This document shows positions 1 through 8,647 of a stretch of DNA of 64,000 nucleotides, piece after piece. Both the position numbers and the translations under genes were made by a program. The notes under the pieces are model-generated. The model did no database searches. It had not been told where the DNA came from and saw nothing but the letters and a program-made list of their open reading frames with translations. Source of the stretch: Geodermatophilus marinus (GTDB lineage Bacteria; Actinomycetota; Actinomycetes; Mycobacteriales; Geodermatophilaceae). The DNA lies in contig NZ_QVQH01000009.1 in NCBI RefSeq assembly GCF_003428645.1, positions 1-64,000 of the forward strand, written 5' to 3'. Numbering within the stretch: position 1 is the first letter of the stretch; every line of letters begins with the position of its first letter.

Positions 1-323
1 ACAACGCCGACGAACCGTGAGACAGTCGCATCCAGCGGATGCCCTTCTGCGCGGACCGGTCAAGCCTTAGACAAGCCCGATCGTTCCTCGTCAGAGGGGC
101 ATTCGTGCTTTCCGACGCGCAGTCACCCGCCTATTCGACGGTGGATCGAGGCTCAGCGCGCCGGGCGGGGCGGGTGGTCCTCCCTCCCGCGTCCTCCGTC
201 TCTGGGTGCAGCTGCACTCAGAGACGTAGGACCGCGGGGGGAGCGCGGCGGGTCGGCGGGCGCCGGACTCCGGGTCGGCTCCGGGTGTTCCCGGATGGTC
301 CGGGGGCGCCCGCGGCGGCGACG
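1..323. other. Non-coding stretch ahead of the kinase operon
   Basis: I see no credible gene here. The reading frame of the downstream kinase stays open back to base 39, but the translated stretch has no recognisable domain and runs straight through the inverted repeat at 191-232. The first 170 bases are less GC-rich than the neighbouring genes and could hold the promoter of the kinase operon, but no clear -35/-10 pair was identified. Confidence 0.6.
191..232. repeat. GAGTGCA palindrome, copy 1
   Basis: Two 21-base arms meet without a spacer (191-211 and 212-232) and differ at two positions. The outer part reads GTCCTCCGTC on the left and GACGTAGGAC on the right; the inner part reads GGGTGCAG and CTGCACTC. 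The same layout recurs at 30677, 36069 and 51254. This copy lies upstream of the kinase operon, so it is not a terminator of a gene seen in the window. Confidence 0.9.
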
Positions 324-1517
324 ATGGCGGACCGGGCAGGACGGCGGCGTCGAAGGCAGCGGCGCTCCCAGGAACGGGCTCTACCGTCGTCCCCACCCGG
401 CGCCGACGACGAGGAGGGCCCTCCCCAGGTGGACGAGACCATCGACCTCGCCGGGCTGGCCGGGACCCGCCACGTCGACCTCCTGGAGGACGGCGACCCG
501 CGGCAGATCGGCCCCTACCGGCTGCTGTGCCGGCTCCCCCGCGGCGGGCAGGGCGCCGACGTGCTCGTCGGCCAGGCCGGCTCGGACCCGCTCGTGGTGA
601 TCAAGCGGCTGCCGGAGGCGGCGCCGGAGCTGGCCCGCCGGCGGCTGGCCACGGAGGTGGCGAACGCCTCCCGGGTGAAGAGCTCCCGGGTGGCGCGCAT
701 CGTCGACCAGGACCTCACCGCCGAGGCCCCCTACTACGTGCAGGAGTACGTCGCCGGGACGCCGCTGGACGAGTTCCTGGCCCAGCGCTCCGGCGGGCTC
801 AACGACGAGGAGCTGCGGCGGATCGCCATCGGCCTGCTGCGCGCGCTGCGCGACGTGCACGCCGCCGGGGTGGTCCACCGCGACGTGAAGCCGGGCAACA
901 TCATCATCGCCGGCTCCGACGTGTGGCTGGTCGATTTCGGCATCAGCCGCTACATCGGCCCGGAGACGGTCCCGGGCACCGCCACCACGGGCATCGCCGC
1001 GCTGGGCACGAAGCTGTTCGCCAGCCCCGAGCAGCTGCAGGGCGCGGTGCTCACCGAGGCCAGCGACGTCTTCAGCTGGGGGATGGTCATCGCCTTCGCC
1101 GCGGGCGCGGTGCACCCCGTCGACCCGGACGACGAGCTGCCCGACTCCGACTACTTCCTCGCGCTGCGCGCCGGGCGGCTGTCGCTGGCCGCCGTCCCGC
1201 ACAACCTGCTCGACAGCGTGACCCAGGCGCTGCGCTTCGACCCGGCCCGGCGGCCGACCGTCGCGCAGCTGGCGCGGCAGGTCGAGGCGCGCACCCGCTG
1301 GCTGGGCGGCGCCTCGCAGATCCCCGACCCGCGGACCAACCTCGGCGACCTCCGCTCGGTCGACGCGGTGGTGGAGGCCGGCCGCTACCAGCTCTCCCGG
1401 CTGGAGCGGGCGGTCGCCGACACGCGCAGCGGGTACGCCGCGGCGCTGGCCCTGGCCGTGCTCGCCGGTCTCGTCGCCGGGCTGGTCCTGGCCGTGCTGT
1501 TCCACGTCGTCGTCTAG
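324..1517 (+). CDS. Membrane-anchored Ser/Thr protein kinase
   Basis: A 397-residue Hanks-type kinase. A charged, proline-rich leader (about 60 residues) precedes the kinase fold (about 62-335). The glycine-rich loop LPRGGQG, the lysine in VVIKRL, catalytic HRDVKPGN and metal-binding DFG are all present, so it should be active. One hydrophobic helix fills the last 25 residues (about 372-397), so the protein sits on the inner membrane face with almost no external part; there is no PASTA sensor. ATG 324 is preferred over extension to 39 because the extra sequence crosses an inverted repeat. It is followed closely by a small membrane protein, a GTPase and a GTPase-associated protein on the same strand. 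It probably phosphorylates one of these partners, which is an inference. Confidence 0.88.
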   Translation: MADRAGRRRRRQRRSQERALPSSPPGADDEEGPPQVDETIDLAGLAGTRHVDLLEDGDPRQIGPYRLLCRLPRGGQGADVLVGQAGSDPLVVIKRLPEAAPELARRRLATEVANASRVKSSRVARIVDQDLTAEAPYYVQEYVAGTPLDEFLAQRSGGLNDEELRRIAIGLLRALRDVHAAGVVHRDVKPGNIIIAGSDVWLVDFGISRYIGPETVPGTATTGIAALGTKLFASPEQLQGAVLTEASDVFSWGMVIAFAAGAVHPVDPDDELPDSDYFLALRAGRLSLAAVPHNLLDSVTQALRFDPARRPTVAQLARQVEARTRWLGGASQIPDPRTNLGDLRSVDAVVEAGRYQLSRLERAVADTRSGYAAALALAVLAGLVAGLVLAVLFHVVV

Positions 1518-1536
1518 AGCCCCGGAGGAGACCCTC

Positions 1537-1674
1537 GTGTCCGGCATGTACGAACGGGCCCTCGCCCAGCAGCGGCTCGACGCGCGCCGCCAGCGGTTCC
1601 GCGAGCGCCGGCGGGTGCTGCTGGCGGTCTTCTGCGCGGCCGCCGTCCTCTTCTTCGTCGTGTTCGTCCGCTGA
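1537..1674 (+). CDS. 45-residue single-pass membrane peptide
   Basis: A short gene between the kinase and the GTPase. GTG 1537 is preceded by GGAGGAG at 1524-1530, and the stop is 5 bases before the next ATG. The peptide has a strongly basic amphipathic N-terminal half (many Arg and Gln) and a single hydrophobic helix covering about residues 27-44 (LLAVFCAAAV then LFFVVFV). It is likely inserted with the basic part in the cytoplasm. No family is recognised. Its place inside the operon suggests a membrane anchor or effector for the neighbouring kinase/GTPase proteins; that role is inferred only from position. Confidence 0.7.
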   Translation: MSGMYERALAQQRLDARRQRFRERRRVLLAVFCAAAVLFFVVFVR

Positions 1675-1679
1675 CCGCG

Positions 1680-2843
1680 ATGCGCGCCCGCGTCTGCCCC
1701 CGCTGCCTGGAGCCCCTGCCCGCCGCCGTCTGGCGCGACGCCGCCGGGGTGCCCCGCCGGCCGCCGGTGACCCGCCGCTCCCGGTTCCCCCGCTGGCTGG
1801 AGCCGCTGCGCGCCGACGCCTCGCCTGCGCCCACGCCGCGCGACGCCGCCGGCGCGGCCGCGGCGCACGTGGTGCCGACCTGCCCCCGCGGGCACCGGCT
1901 GCCCCCGGCCTACCTGGACCGGCCGACGATCGTCCTCGGCCTGGTCGGCCTGACCGGCGCCTCGAAGAGCACCTACCTCACCGTGCTCGTCGACCTGCTG
2001 CACGAGGGCGCGCTGGCGCCGCTGGGCATCTCGGTGGAGATGGAGGAGGACAGCGCCGCCCGCTTCGACGAGCACCGCTACCGGCTGGTCGTCGAGCGCC
2101 GCCAGCTGCCGCTGACCCTGCCGCTGCTGGGCGAGGGCACCAGCCCCGAGCCGTTCGTGCTGGTCCTGCGCGGGCCCGGCCGCGGCGGGTCCGAGCGCAC
2201 CCTCAACCTGGTCGTCTTCGACGCCTCCGGGGAGCAGCTGTACCGCAGCGAGGACATGGGGCAGTACGGCAAGTTCCTGTACGCGGCCAACGCCCTGGTC
2301 GTGCTGCTCTCCCCCGGTGTCTTCCCCGGGCTGCGGCACCTGGCCGACCCCGGGGAGGAGGGCCTGGGCCTGTCCCGGCACACGCAGATGGTGGTCAACC
2401 TCGGCGCCCTGCTGCGCAGCGCCCGCAACCTGCACCCCGACAGCCCCGTCGAGGACGTCTCGGCCGCGGTCGTCCTCGCCAAGGCCGACAAGCTGCGCGC
2501 GCTGCCCGACTTCCCCGAGGAGGCGCTGCGGGACGTCGACCTGGCCGCGCGCCCGCTGTCGTCGTGGTTCGCCGACGCCCGGACGACGAGCTCCCGGCTG
2601 GTCGACTTCCTGGAGCTGCGCGGCGGGGCCAACCTGCTCACCGCGCTGCTGCACCGGCTGCCCCGGCCGACCGTGCACGCGGTGAGCGCCACCGGCGCCG
2701 ACGCCCGGGACGGCGGTTACCCCACCCTCGCCCCGGTCGGGGTCCTCGAGCCGCTGCTGGTGTTGCTGGCCCGGCACGGCTTCCTCGCCGAGGAGGGCCT
2801 CGACCCGGAGGAGACCGGCGCCCGCCGCGAGTGGTCCCGGTGA
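1680..2843 (+). CDS. Zinc-ribbon GTPase of a kinase/GTPase conflict-type operon
   Basis: A 387-residue P-loop protein. The N terminus looks like a split zinc ribbon: C6-x2-C9, then about 58 residues later C68 with H72 (TCPRGH). The GTPase core follows: Walker A GLTGASKST (90-98), switch II DxxG as DASG (181-184), and a G4-like AKAD (267-270) giving guanine specificity. These motifs fit the TRAFAC-type double-GTPase families that occur with GTPase-associated proteins in proposed NTP-dependent conflict systems of multicellular bacteria. Its stop overlaps the start of the next gene (GTGA at 2840-2843), indicating translational coupling. The family name is from memory of motifs; the GTPase call itself is well supported. 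Confidence 0.75.
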   Translation: MRARVCPRCLEPLPAAVWRDAAGVPRRPPVTRRSRFPRWLEPLRADASPAPTPRDAAGAAAAHVVPTCPRGHRLPPAYLDRPTIVLGLVGLTGASKSTYLTVLVDLLHEGALAPLGISVEMEEDSAARFDEHRYRLVVERRQLPLTLPLLGEGTSPEPFVLVLRGPGRGGSERTLNLVVFDASGEQLYRSEDMGQYGKFLYAANALVVLLSPGVFPGLRHLADPGEEGLGLSRHTQMVVNLGALLRSARNLHPDSPVEDVSAAVVLAKADKLRALPDFPEEALRDVDLAARPLSSWFADARTTSSRLVDFLELRGGANLLTALLHRLPRPTVHAVSATGADARDGGYPTLAPVGVLEPLLVLLARHGFLAEEGLDPEETGARREWSR

Positions 2844-4507
2844 CCGACTGCCCCCAGGCGGTCTACACCTCCGCACGGCGCACCCTCGAGGGCCCGGGGT
2901 TCGGCGTCTTCGCCGTGTCCGCGGGCTGGCCGGCCGCGCTCGGCCGCACCCGCACCGCCCTCGGCGGGCTGGTCGCCGGCAGCCCCGGTGGCGGGGAGGC
3001 CTTCGGGGTGGTGCACCGGGACGGGGGCCGGCTGCTCACCCGCACCGTCGCCGCCTCCGCCGACGGGTTCGGCCGGGAGGGCAACTACCTGGTGCACCTG
3101 CTGTGGGACGGCGCCGGGCGGCTGGGGCCCCGCGACCTGCTGGCCGTGCGCCGGGCCGGGCTGTTCCTCGACGCGCTCCCGGCCGACGCCGCGCCCACCA
3201 CCGACCTCCCGCCGCTGCCGGTGCCCGAGCCGGAGCGCGCCGCCCCGGTGCTCAGCGGCGAGGACGTCGACGCGCTCATCCCACCTCTGGCCCGGCTGCT
3301 GGCCGCGCTGGCCGCCGGCCGGGGCGAGCTGACCCTGCCCCCGGTGACCCCGGGGGGCCGCGACGTGGCCGCGGTGCTCTTCGACGTGCTGCCCCGGACC
3401 CTGGCGGCGCCGGTGTCGCTGAGCGCGGGCCCGGTCGCCGACCGCGGCGACCGGGCGCCGGTCCGGGTGCGCCTGGACGCCGCCCCCGCCGCGGGACGGC
3501 GGCCCACCGCGGCCGACACCGAGCGGGCCCGCACCCTCCTCGAGGCCGCCGGCAAGGGCGACCTCGCCCCGGACACGCTGACCGACGTCCGCCAGCTCGA
3601 CGTGTGGCTGTTCGCCGACGCGTGGGCCGACGCCGACGCCGACGCCCTCACCCCCGAGCAGGTCGGGTGCGTGCTCGACTCGGTCGCCGCACCGCGCTGG
3701 CTGGCCCGCGGCCGCAACACCGCCGCCGCGCTCGAGCTGGCCGACGACCCGCACGTGGCCCGCCCGCTGGCCGGGGCGGTCGCCCGCGACGCGGCCGCGG
3801 CCCTGCGGGTGCGCGAGCAGGTCCTCGCCGGGCTCCTCGACGAGGTGCTCGACGGCGCCGAGGGTCCCGGCGAGCGGGCGGTCGAGCTGGCCGCGCTCAC
3901 CCAGGGCGACCTGTGCCGCGCGCTGGCCTCCGCGGTCACCGGCGGCCGCCGGGTGGCCCGGCTGGGCGGCGAGGCGCGGCTGCTGGTCGAGCAGACGCTC
4001 AGCCTGGGCGTGGAGCTGCCGCTGCTCGAGCTGACCGACGACCTGTGGGAGCTGGCCCAGCTGGCCACCCGGCGGCGGGTCGTCGGCGACGCGCTGGTCG
4101 CCCAGTGGCCCACCGCGCCGGCCGACCGCCAGCCGGCCCTGCTGGGGCACCTGCTGGTGGCCGACGCCGGCTGGCTGTCCCGGCTGGAGCCGGTGCTCGC
4201 GCCCACCGGGCTGCCGCAGGTGCTGCGCTGGGCGGCGCTGCGGCTCGACGCCCCCGGGGTGGAGCGGCTGGCGCTGACCGTCGCCACCGGCGGCGCGGCC
4301 GGCCGCGGGTGGGCGCTGCGGGAGGTCCTCCTCGGCGCCGAGCTGCCCGCCGACGAGGCCGCGGCGGTGCTCGCCCGCAACCTCACCGTGCTGCTGGCCG
4401 ACGACGGCTGGCCGCGCGACGTCGCCGCGGCCCTGGCCCGCGGTCGCGCGGGGGGCGACGACACCGGGCCCCGGCGGCGGCGCGGCCCCCGACGCCCCCG
4501 CCCGTGA
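2840..4507 (+). CDS. GTPase-associated protein (GAP1-like)
   Basis: A 555-residue soluble protein starting at a GTG that overlaps the stop of the GTPase gene. The N-terminal region (about 1-130) has the pattern YTSARR, a GPGFGVFAVSAGWP motif and the EGNYLVHLL stretch that I associate with the GTPase-associated protein 1 N-terminal domain. The remainder is a long alpha-helical region rich in Leu, Ala, Asp and Arg without catalytic motifs, ending in an Arg/Pro tail. In this family such proteins always accompany a P-loop GTPase and are thought to act as its effector or regulator. The start codon is set by coupling to the upstream gene. No signal peptide or membrane helix is evident. Confidence 0.6.
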   Translation: MTDCPQAVYTSARRTLEGPGFGVFAVSAGWPAALGRTRTALGGLVAGSPGGGEAFGVVHRDGGRLLTRTVAASADGFGREGNYLVHLLWDGAGRLGPRDLLAVRRAGLFLDALPADAAPTTDLPPLPVPEPERAAPVLSGEDVDALIPPLARLLAALAAGRGELTLPPVTPGGRDVAAVLFDVLPRTLAAPVSLSAGPVADRGDRAPVRVRLDAAPAAGRRPTAADTERARTLLEAAGKGDLAPDTLTDVRQLDVWLFADAWADADADALTPEQVGCVLDSVAAPRWLARGRNTAAALELADDPHVARPLAGAVARDAAAALRVREQVLAGLLDEVLDGAEGPGERAVELAALTQGDLCRALASAVTGGRRVARLGGEARLLVEQTLSLGVELPLLELTDDLWELAQLATRRRVVGDALVAQWPTAPADRQPALLGHLLVADAGWLSRLEPVLAPTGLPQVLRWAALRLDAPGVERLALTVATGGAAGRGWALREVLLGAELPADEAAAVLARNLTVLLADDGWPRDVAAALARGRAGGDDTGPRRRRGPRRPRP

Positions 4508-4685
4508 TCATGGGGATCTGATCGGCTGCGGCGGCGTGTCCGCGCGTGTCGCGAGCAGGTTCTCCATGATCGACTTCCCGACGGCGGGGAGGGGCAGCGG
4601 GGAGGGCAGCGGGGGGTGCGACGGGGAGGGCGAGGGTCGCTGACCCCGTTCCGCCCGGCGCCCGTCGTCGGGCACAGTGGGCCGC

Positions 4686-6374
4686 ATGACGGATCCGGCC
4701 GGGGCCCCGGGCCTCGTCCTCGTCGCCTGCGCCCCGGCGGTGGGCCGGGGGCTCGCCGCCGACCTCGGCGCCCGGTACGGCGCCGCCCGGGTCGTCGCGG
4801 CGGTGGACGGGGCGGAGGCCCTCCGGGTGCTGGGTGCACGGTCCCGCGACGTCGCGGTCGCCCTGGTCGCCGGCCGGCTGCCCGACGGGTCCGGCATCGA
4901 CGTGCTCCGGGAGGTCCGCCGGCGGCACCCCGCGGTGCGCCGGGCGCTGCTGAGCCCGCAGTACGTCAGCGACCCCGCCGAGTACGACGCGGGCCGGCTG
5001 CTCGAGGAGGCGCTCGACGAGGGCGTCGCCCAGGCGGTGGTGCCCCGGCCCTGGCAGCCCGCGGCCGACCGGCTCTACCCGCCGCTCGACGACCTCCTCG
5101 AGGGGTGGCAGCTCGACCGCGACGCCGAGGTCGCCACGGTCACGCTGGTCAGCCCGGCCACGTCGGCGCACGGCAACGGGCTCCGCGACCTGCTCACCCG
5201 CAACGGCCTGCCCCACGAGTGGCTCGACCCCGGGTCGGCGCGGGGCGGCGCCCTCCGGGCGCGGGCCGGGGCGGCGGCGGAGCAGGTCGTCGTGGCCCTG
5301 CACAACGGGGCGCTGCTCGTGGACCCCGGCCCCCGGCAGATCGCCGAGCGGCTCGGCGTCCGGATGCGCCCCGAGCGCGAGGCCTACGACCTCGTCGTGG
5401 TCGGCGCCGGACCCGCCGGGCTGGCCACCGCGGTCTACGGCGCCTCCGAGGGGCTGCACACCCTGGTCGTCGAGGCCGAGGCCTTCGGCGGCCAGGCCGG
5501 GACCAGCTCGCGGATCGAGAACTACCTGGGCTTCCCCAGCGGCATCAGCGGCGGCGCGCTGATGCACCGCGCCGGGATCCAGGCCGTGCGACTGGGCGCG
5601 GAGACGGTCATCCCGCTGCGGGCGACCTCGCTGGACCGGCGGGACGGCTGGTACGTCGTCGGGCTGGACGGGGGCGCCGAGGTCCGCACGCGGGCCGTCG
5701 TCCTCGCCCTCGGCGTCACCTACCGGCGGCTGCTCGCCGCGGGCACCGAGGCCCTCGTGGGCAGCGGGGTGCACTACGGCTCACCGACCGTGCAGCTGCC
5801 GGGGGTGGCCGGCGGGCAGGTGTTCATCGTCGGTGGCGGCAACTCGGCCGGTCAGGCGGCCGTGCGACTGGCGGAGTCGGCCGCACGGGTGACCCTGGTC
5901 GTCCGTGCCCGCTCGCTGGCCGCCGGGATGTCGCACTACCTGGTCGAGCAGCTCGCCGCGCTCCCGACCGTCCGGGTCGTGACCGGCACCGAGGTGGCTG
6001 CCTGCCACGGGGACGAGCGGCTCACCGGGCTGACGCTGCGCAGCGCCTCCGGGGACGCCGGGGTGCCCGCGGACGCGCTGTTCGTCATGATCGGCGCCGT
6101 CCCCGGCACCGGCTGGCTCCCCCCGGAGGTGCTGCGCGACCCCGCGGGCTTCGTCCGCACCGGGCCGGACCTGCCGCCGTCCGGGGACGGGGAGCGCCCC
6201 CGGCAGCTGCTGGAGACCGCGGCGCCCGGCGTCTTCGCCGTCGGGGACGTCCGCTCGGGTTCGGTCAAGCGCGTCGCGGCGGCCGTCGGGGAGGGGTCCG
6301 TCGTCGTCTCGCTCGTGCACGGGTACCTGGCCGGGCTCGGCGAGGCCGAGGACGCCGCGCGGGTGCGCGTCTGA
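4686..6374 (+). CDS. Pseudo-receiver fused to thioredoxin-reductase-like flavoprotein (copy A)
   Basis: 562 residues. Residues 1-115 resemble a response-regulator receiver, but alanine 62 stands where the phosphorylated Asp is expected (VALVAGRLPDG) and the usual acidic pair near the N terminus is absent. A thioredoxin/glutaredoxin-like linker follows (about 148-225). Residues 233-562 form a thioredoxin-reductase fold: FAD motif GAGPAG (240-245), NAD(P) motif IVGGGNSAGQAA (about 381-392) and the C-terminal GDVRSGS FAD loop. The redox CxxC of thioredoxin reductase is missing; the site reads YGSP (364-367). It therefore probably does not reduce thioredoxin. ATG 4686 is preferred to GTG 4677. 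A paralogue lies at 39824-41485. Confidence 0.85.
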   Translation: MTDPAGAPGLVLVACAPAVGRGLAADLGARYGAARVVAAVDGAEALRVLGARSRDVAVALVAGRLPDGSGIDVLREVRRRHPAVRRALLSPQYVSDPAEYDAGRLLEEALDEGVAQAVVPRPWQPAADRLYPPLDDLLEGWQLDRDAEVATVTLVSPATSAHGNGLRDLLTRNGLPHEWLDPGSARGGALRARAGAAAEQVVVALHNGALLVDPGPRQIAERLGVRMRPEREAYDLVVVGAGPAGLATAVYGASEGLHTLVVEAEAFGGQAGTSSRIENYLGFPSGISGGALMHRAGIQAVRLGAETVIPLRATSLDRRDGWYVVGLDGGAEVRTRAVVLALGVTYRRLLAAGTEALVGSGVHYGSPTVQLPGVAGGQVFIVGGGNSAGQAAVRLAESAARVTLVVRARSLAAGMSHYLVEQLAALPTVRVVTGTEVAACHGDERLTGLTLRSASGDAGVPADALFVMIGAVPGTGWLPPEVLRDPAGFVRTGPDLPPSGDGERPRQLLETAAPGVFAVGDVRSGSVKRVAAAVGEGSVVVSLVHGYLAGLGEAEDAARVRV

Positions 6375-6392
6375 GGGGTCCCGCGGCCGCGG

Positions 6393-8636
6393 TCAGGTCC
6401 GGCCGAGACCGACCAGGGTCACGTCGTCGGTGGACGGCGGGTCGAGCGCGGCCAGGACGTCGTCCAGCAGCTGCTGCGGCTCCCGCCCGGCGGTCACGGC
6501 CGCGGCCCGCAGGGCGTCGAGGCCGTCGGCGACCGTCCGGCCGCGGCGCTCCACCAGCCCGTCGCTGTAGAGCAGCAGCCGGTCGTCGCCGTCGAGCTGC
6601 AGCGTGCCGGCCCGGTGCTCGGCGTCGTCGAGCAGCCCGAGCGCGGGGCCGCGCCCGTCGCGCACCAGCTCCGCGCCGGCCCCGGTCAGGTGCAGGACCG
6701 GCGGGTGCCCGGCGTTGGCGAGCACGGCGCGGCCGGTCTCCGGGTCGAGCTCGACGACCACGGCGGTGGCGAGCTCCCCGGGCAGCAGCGCCGCGACCAC
6801 CTGGTTGAGCCCCTCCAGCGCGGCCGCGGGCCCCCGGTCGCGCAGCAGGTGGGCGCGCAGGGCGTGGCGGAGCTGGGCGGTCACCGAGGCGGCGGCCAGG
6901 CCGTGGCCGGCGACGTCCCCCAGCACGACCGCGAGCCGGCCGCTGGGCAGCGGGACCAGGTCGTACCAGTCGCCGCCGACCACGTCGTCGGCGCTGGGCC
7001 GGTAGCGGGCGGCCAGCGCGACCCCCGGGACCTTGGGCAGCTCCTCGAGCAGCAGGGTGCGCTGGAGGGCCGAGGCCAGCCGGTTGTCCTCCTCGGCGCG
7101 GGCCAGGGAGGCGGCGGCCACCTGGCCGGCCACCGCACGCGCGGCCGCCACCTCGTGCGGGCGCCACGGGCGGGCGGTGCCCCGGACGGTCTCGGTCCAC
7201 GCGGCGAAGGAGCTCCGCGGGGACAGCCGCGGCCCGGTCGGCGTGCGCACCGTCGGGGTGTTGTACGGGTTGCCGCCCCAGGTGACCTCGCGCGGCGTCT
7301 CCGGGCGGAACCAGGCCAGGAAGTCGCCGCGGCGCCCGCCGACCGGCACCGCCAGCACCCCCGCGGCGGTGCCGGCGAGCCCGGCCTCCGCGGGCAGCAC
7401 GCGGCCGAGCGCGTCGGTGGCCTCGCAGCCGGCGTCGAGCAGCGCGGTGACCAGCGGCACCACCCGGTCGGCCGGCGGCGTCGCACCGAGCAGCCGGAGG
7501 CGGCCCTCCAGGCGCACCGCGGCGCCGCCGGCCGGCACCAGGTCCAGCACCGACGGCTCGCCCTCGGTCAGCACCTGCGCGGCCGTCCGCGGGGCCCGTC
7601 CCAGAGCGGCGACCAGCAGGGTCTGGCGCTGCGCCGCACCCACCACGTCGTCCCGGTCGCCGGCCTCCTCGGTGGTGCGCAGGAGCAGCGAGGCCGTCCG
7701 GCCGAGGAACTCCGCGGCGACCCGGTCGGGGTGGGAGGGCCGGCGCGGCCCGGCGTAGTGGTGGCAGGAGACCAGGCCCCACAACCGGCCGCGGTCGATG
7801 AGCGACACCGACATCGAGGCGACCACGCCCATGTTCGCCAGGTACTGCAGGTGCACCGGGGAGACGCTGCGCAGCACCGCGCCGGCGAGGTCCAGCGGCC
7901 GCCCGGTCGAGGGGGTGGGCGTGGGCACCAGCGGCACCGGGGTGTACGTGGCGTCGGGGATCAGCCGCATCCAGTTGCGGGCGTAGAGCGCCCGGGCCTG
8001 GGCGGGGATGTCGCCGGCCGGGTAGCGCAGCCCGAGGAACGGCTCGAGGTCGGCGCGGCGGGCCTCGGCGACCACCTCGCCGTTCCAGTCGGCGTCGAAG
8101 CGGTAGACCATCACCCGGTCGAAGCCGGTGAGCTGCCGGACGTCGCGGGCCAGCACGTCGGTCAGCTCGGCGAGCGTCCGGGAGGCCGACAGCCGCTGCA
8201 GGACGGCGGGGAGCCGGCGGTGCCAGGCCGCCCCGGCCTCCTCCGAGCCGGCGACCGGCTCCCACTCGGTGACCAGCAGCCCGTCGGTGCGGTGCAGGAC
8301 GACGTCGAACTCGGCGGCGTCGACCCGCAGCCGCAGCGGCTCGGCGCCGCCCGGGTCGTCGGGCCCCTGCGCCTCGGCGGCCACGCGCAGCCGGTGCACG
8401 TCGTCGGGGGTGAGCAGGTCGGGCAGCGCGCGGACCGGGCCGAGCAGCGCCGCGGCGTTGGCGGAGGCGACCTCGACCTCGAGCCCGGGCTCGGTGACCG
8501 CGAGCAGGACGCCGTGCGGCTGGACGGCGCCGGGGACGGCGATGGGCTCTTCGGCGCAGCCGGCCAGCGCCTTCTCGTCGGCCCCGGGGACGGCGGGCGG
8601 GGGCGGGGGGACGGGCTGCGCGGACGACGTCGTCAT
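6393..8636 (-). CDS. Bacteriophytochrome with PP2C/SpoIIE phosphatase output
   Basis: 747 residues. A PAS-GAF-PHY photosensory core (about 20-510) is followed by a PP2C/SpoIIE phosphatase (about 535-747). The biliverdin-attaching cysteine is kept at C27 in front of EEPIAVPGAVQPHG. The GAF domain holds PAGDIP (206-211, Asp209 of the PxSDIP motif), SPVHLQYL and CHHY. The PHY tongue motif is PRSSF (473-477). The phosphatase has metal-binding GGDWYDL, GDVAGHG and NAGHPP. All elements for a red/far-red sensor with phosphatase output are therefore present. The start MTTSSAQP (8636) places the Cys at the usual distance. It converges on the upstream flavoprotein gene (18-base gap) and precedes a STAS gene and an anti-sigma kinase gene. 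No haem oxygenase for making biliverdin is in the window. Confidence 0.92.
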   Translation of the reverse strand: MTTSSAQPVPPPPPAVPGADEKALAGCAEEPIAVPGAVQPHGVLLAVTEPGLEVEVASANAAALLGPVRALPDLLTPDDVHRLRVAAEAQGPDDPGGAEPLRLRVDAAEFDVVLHRTDGLLVTEWEPVAGSEEAGAAWHRRLPAVLQRLSASRTLAELTDVLARDVRQLTGFDRVMVYRFDADWNGEVVAEARRADLEPFLGLRYPAGDIPAQARALYARNWMRLIPDATYTPVPLVPTPTPSTGRPLDLAGAVLRSVSPVHLQYLANMGVVASMSVSLIDRGRLWGLVSCHHYAGPRRPSHPDRVAAEFLGRTASLLLRTTEEAGDRDDVVGAAQRQTLLVAALGRAPRTAAQVLTEGEPSVLDLVPAGGAAVRLEGRLRLLGATPPADRVVPLVTALLDAGCEATDALGRVLPAEAGLAGTAAGVLAVPVGGRRGDFLAWFRPETPREVTWGGNPYNTPTVRTPTGPRLSPRSSFAAWTETVRGTARPWRPHEVAAARAVAGQVAAASLARAEEDNRLASALQRTLLLEELPKVPGVALAARYRPSADDVVGGDWYDLVPLPSGRLAVVLGDVAGHGLAAASVTAQLRHALRAHLLRDRGPAAALEGLNQVVAALLPGELATAVVVELDPETGRAVLANAGHPPVLHLTGAGAELVRDGRGPALGLLDDAEHRAGTLQLDGDDRLLLYSDGLVERRGRTVADGLDALRAAAVTAGREPQQLLDDVLAALDPPSTDDVTLVGLGRT

Positions 8637-8647
8637 CGCCGTCGACC

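Noticed and set aside
381-2876. Long minus-strand open frame (831 codons) antisense to the kinase and GTPase genes
   Set aside because: Same GC-driven artefact; no domain and no ribosome-binding site.
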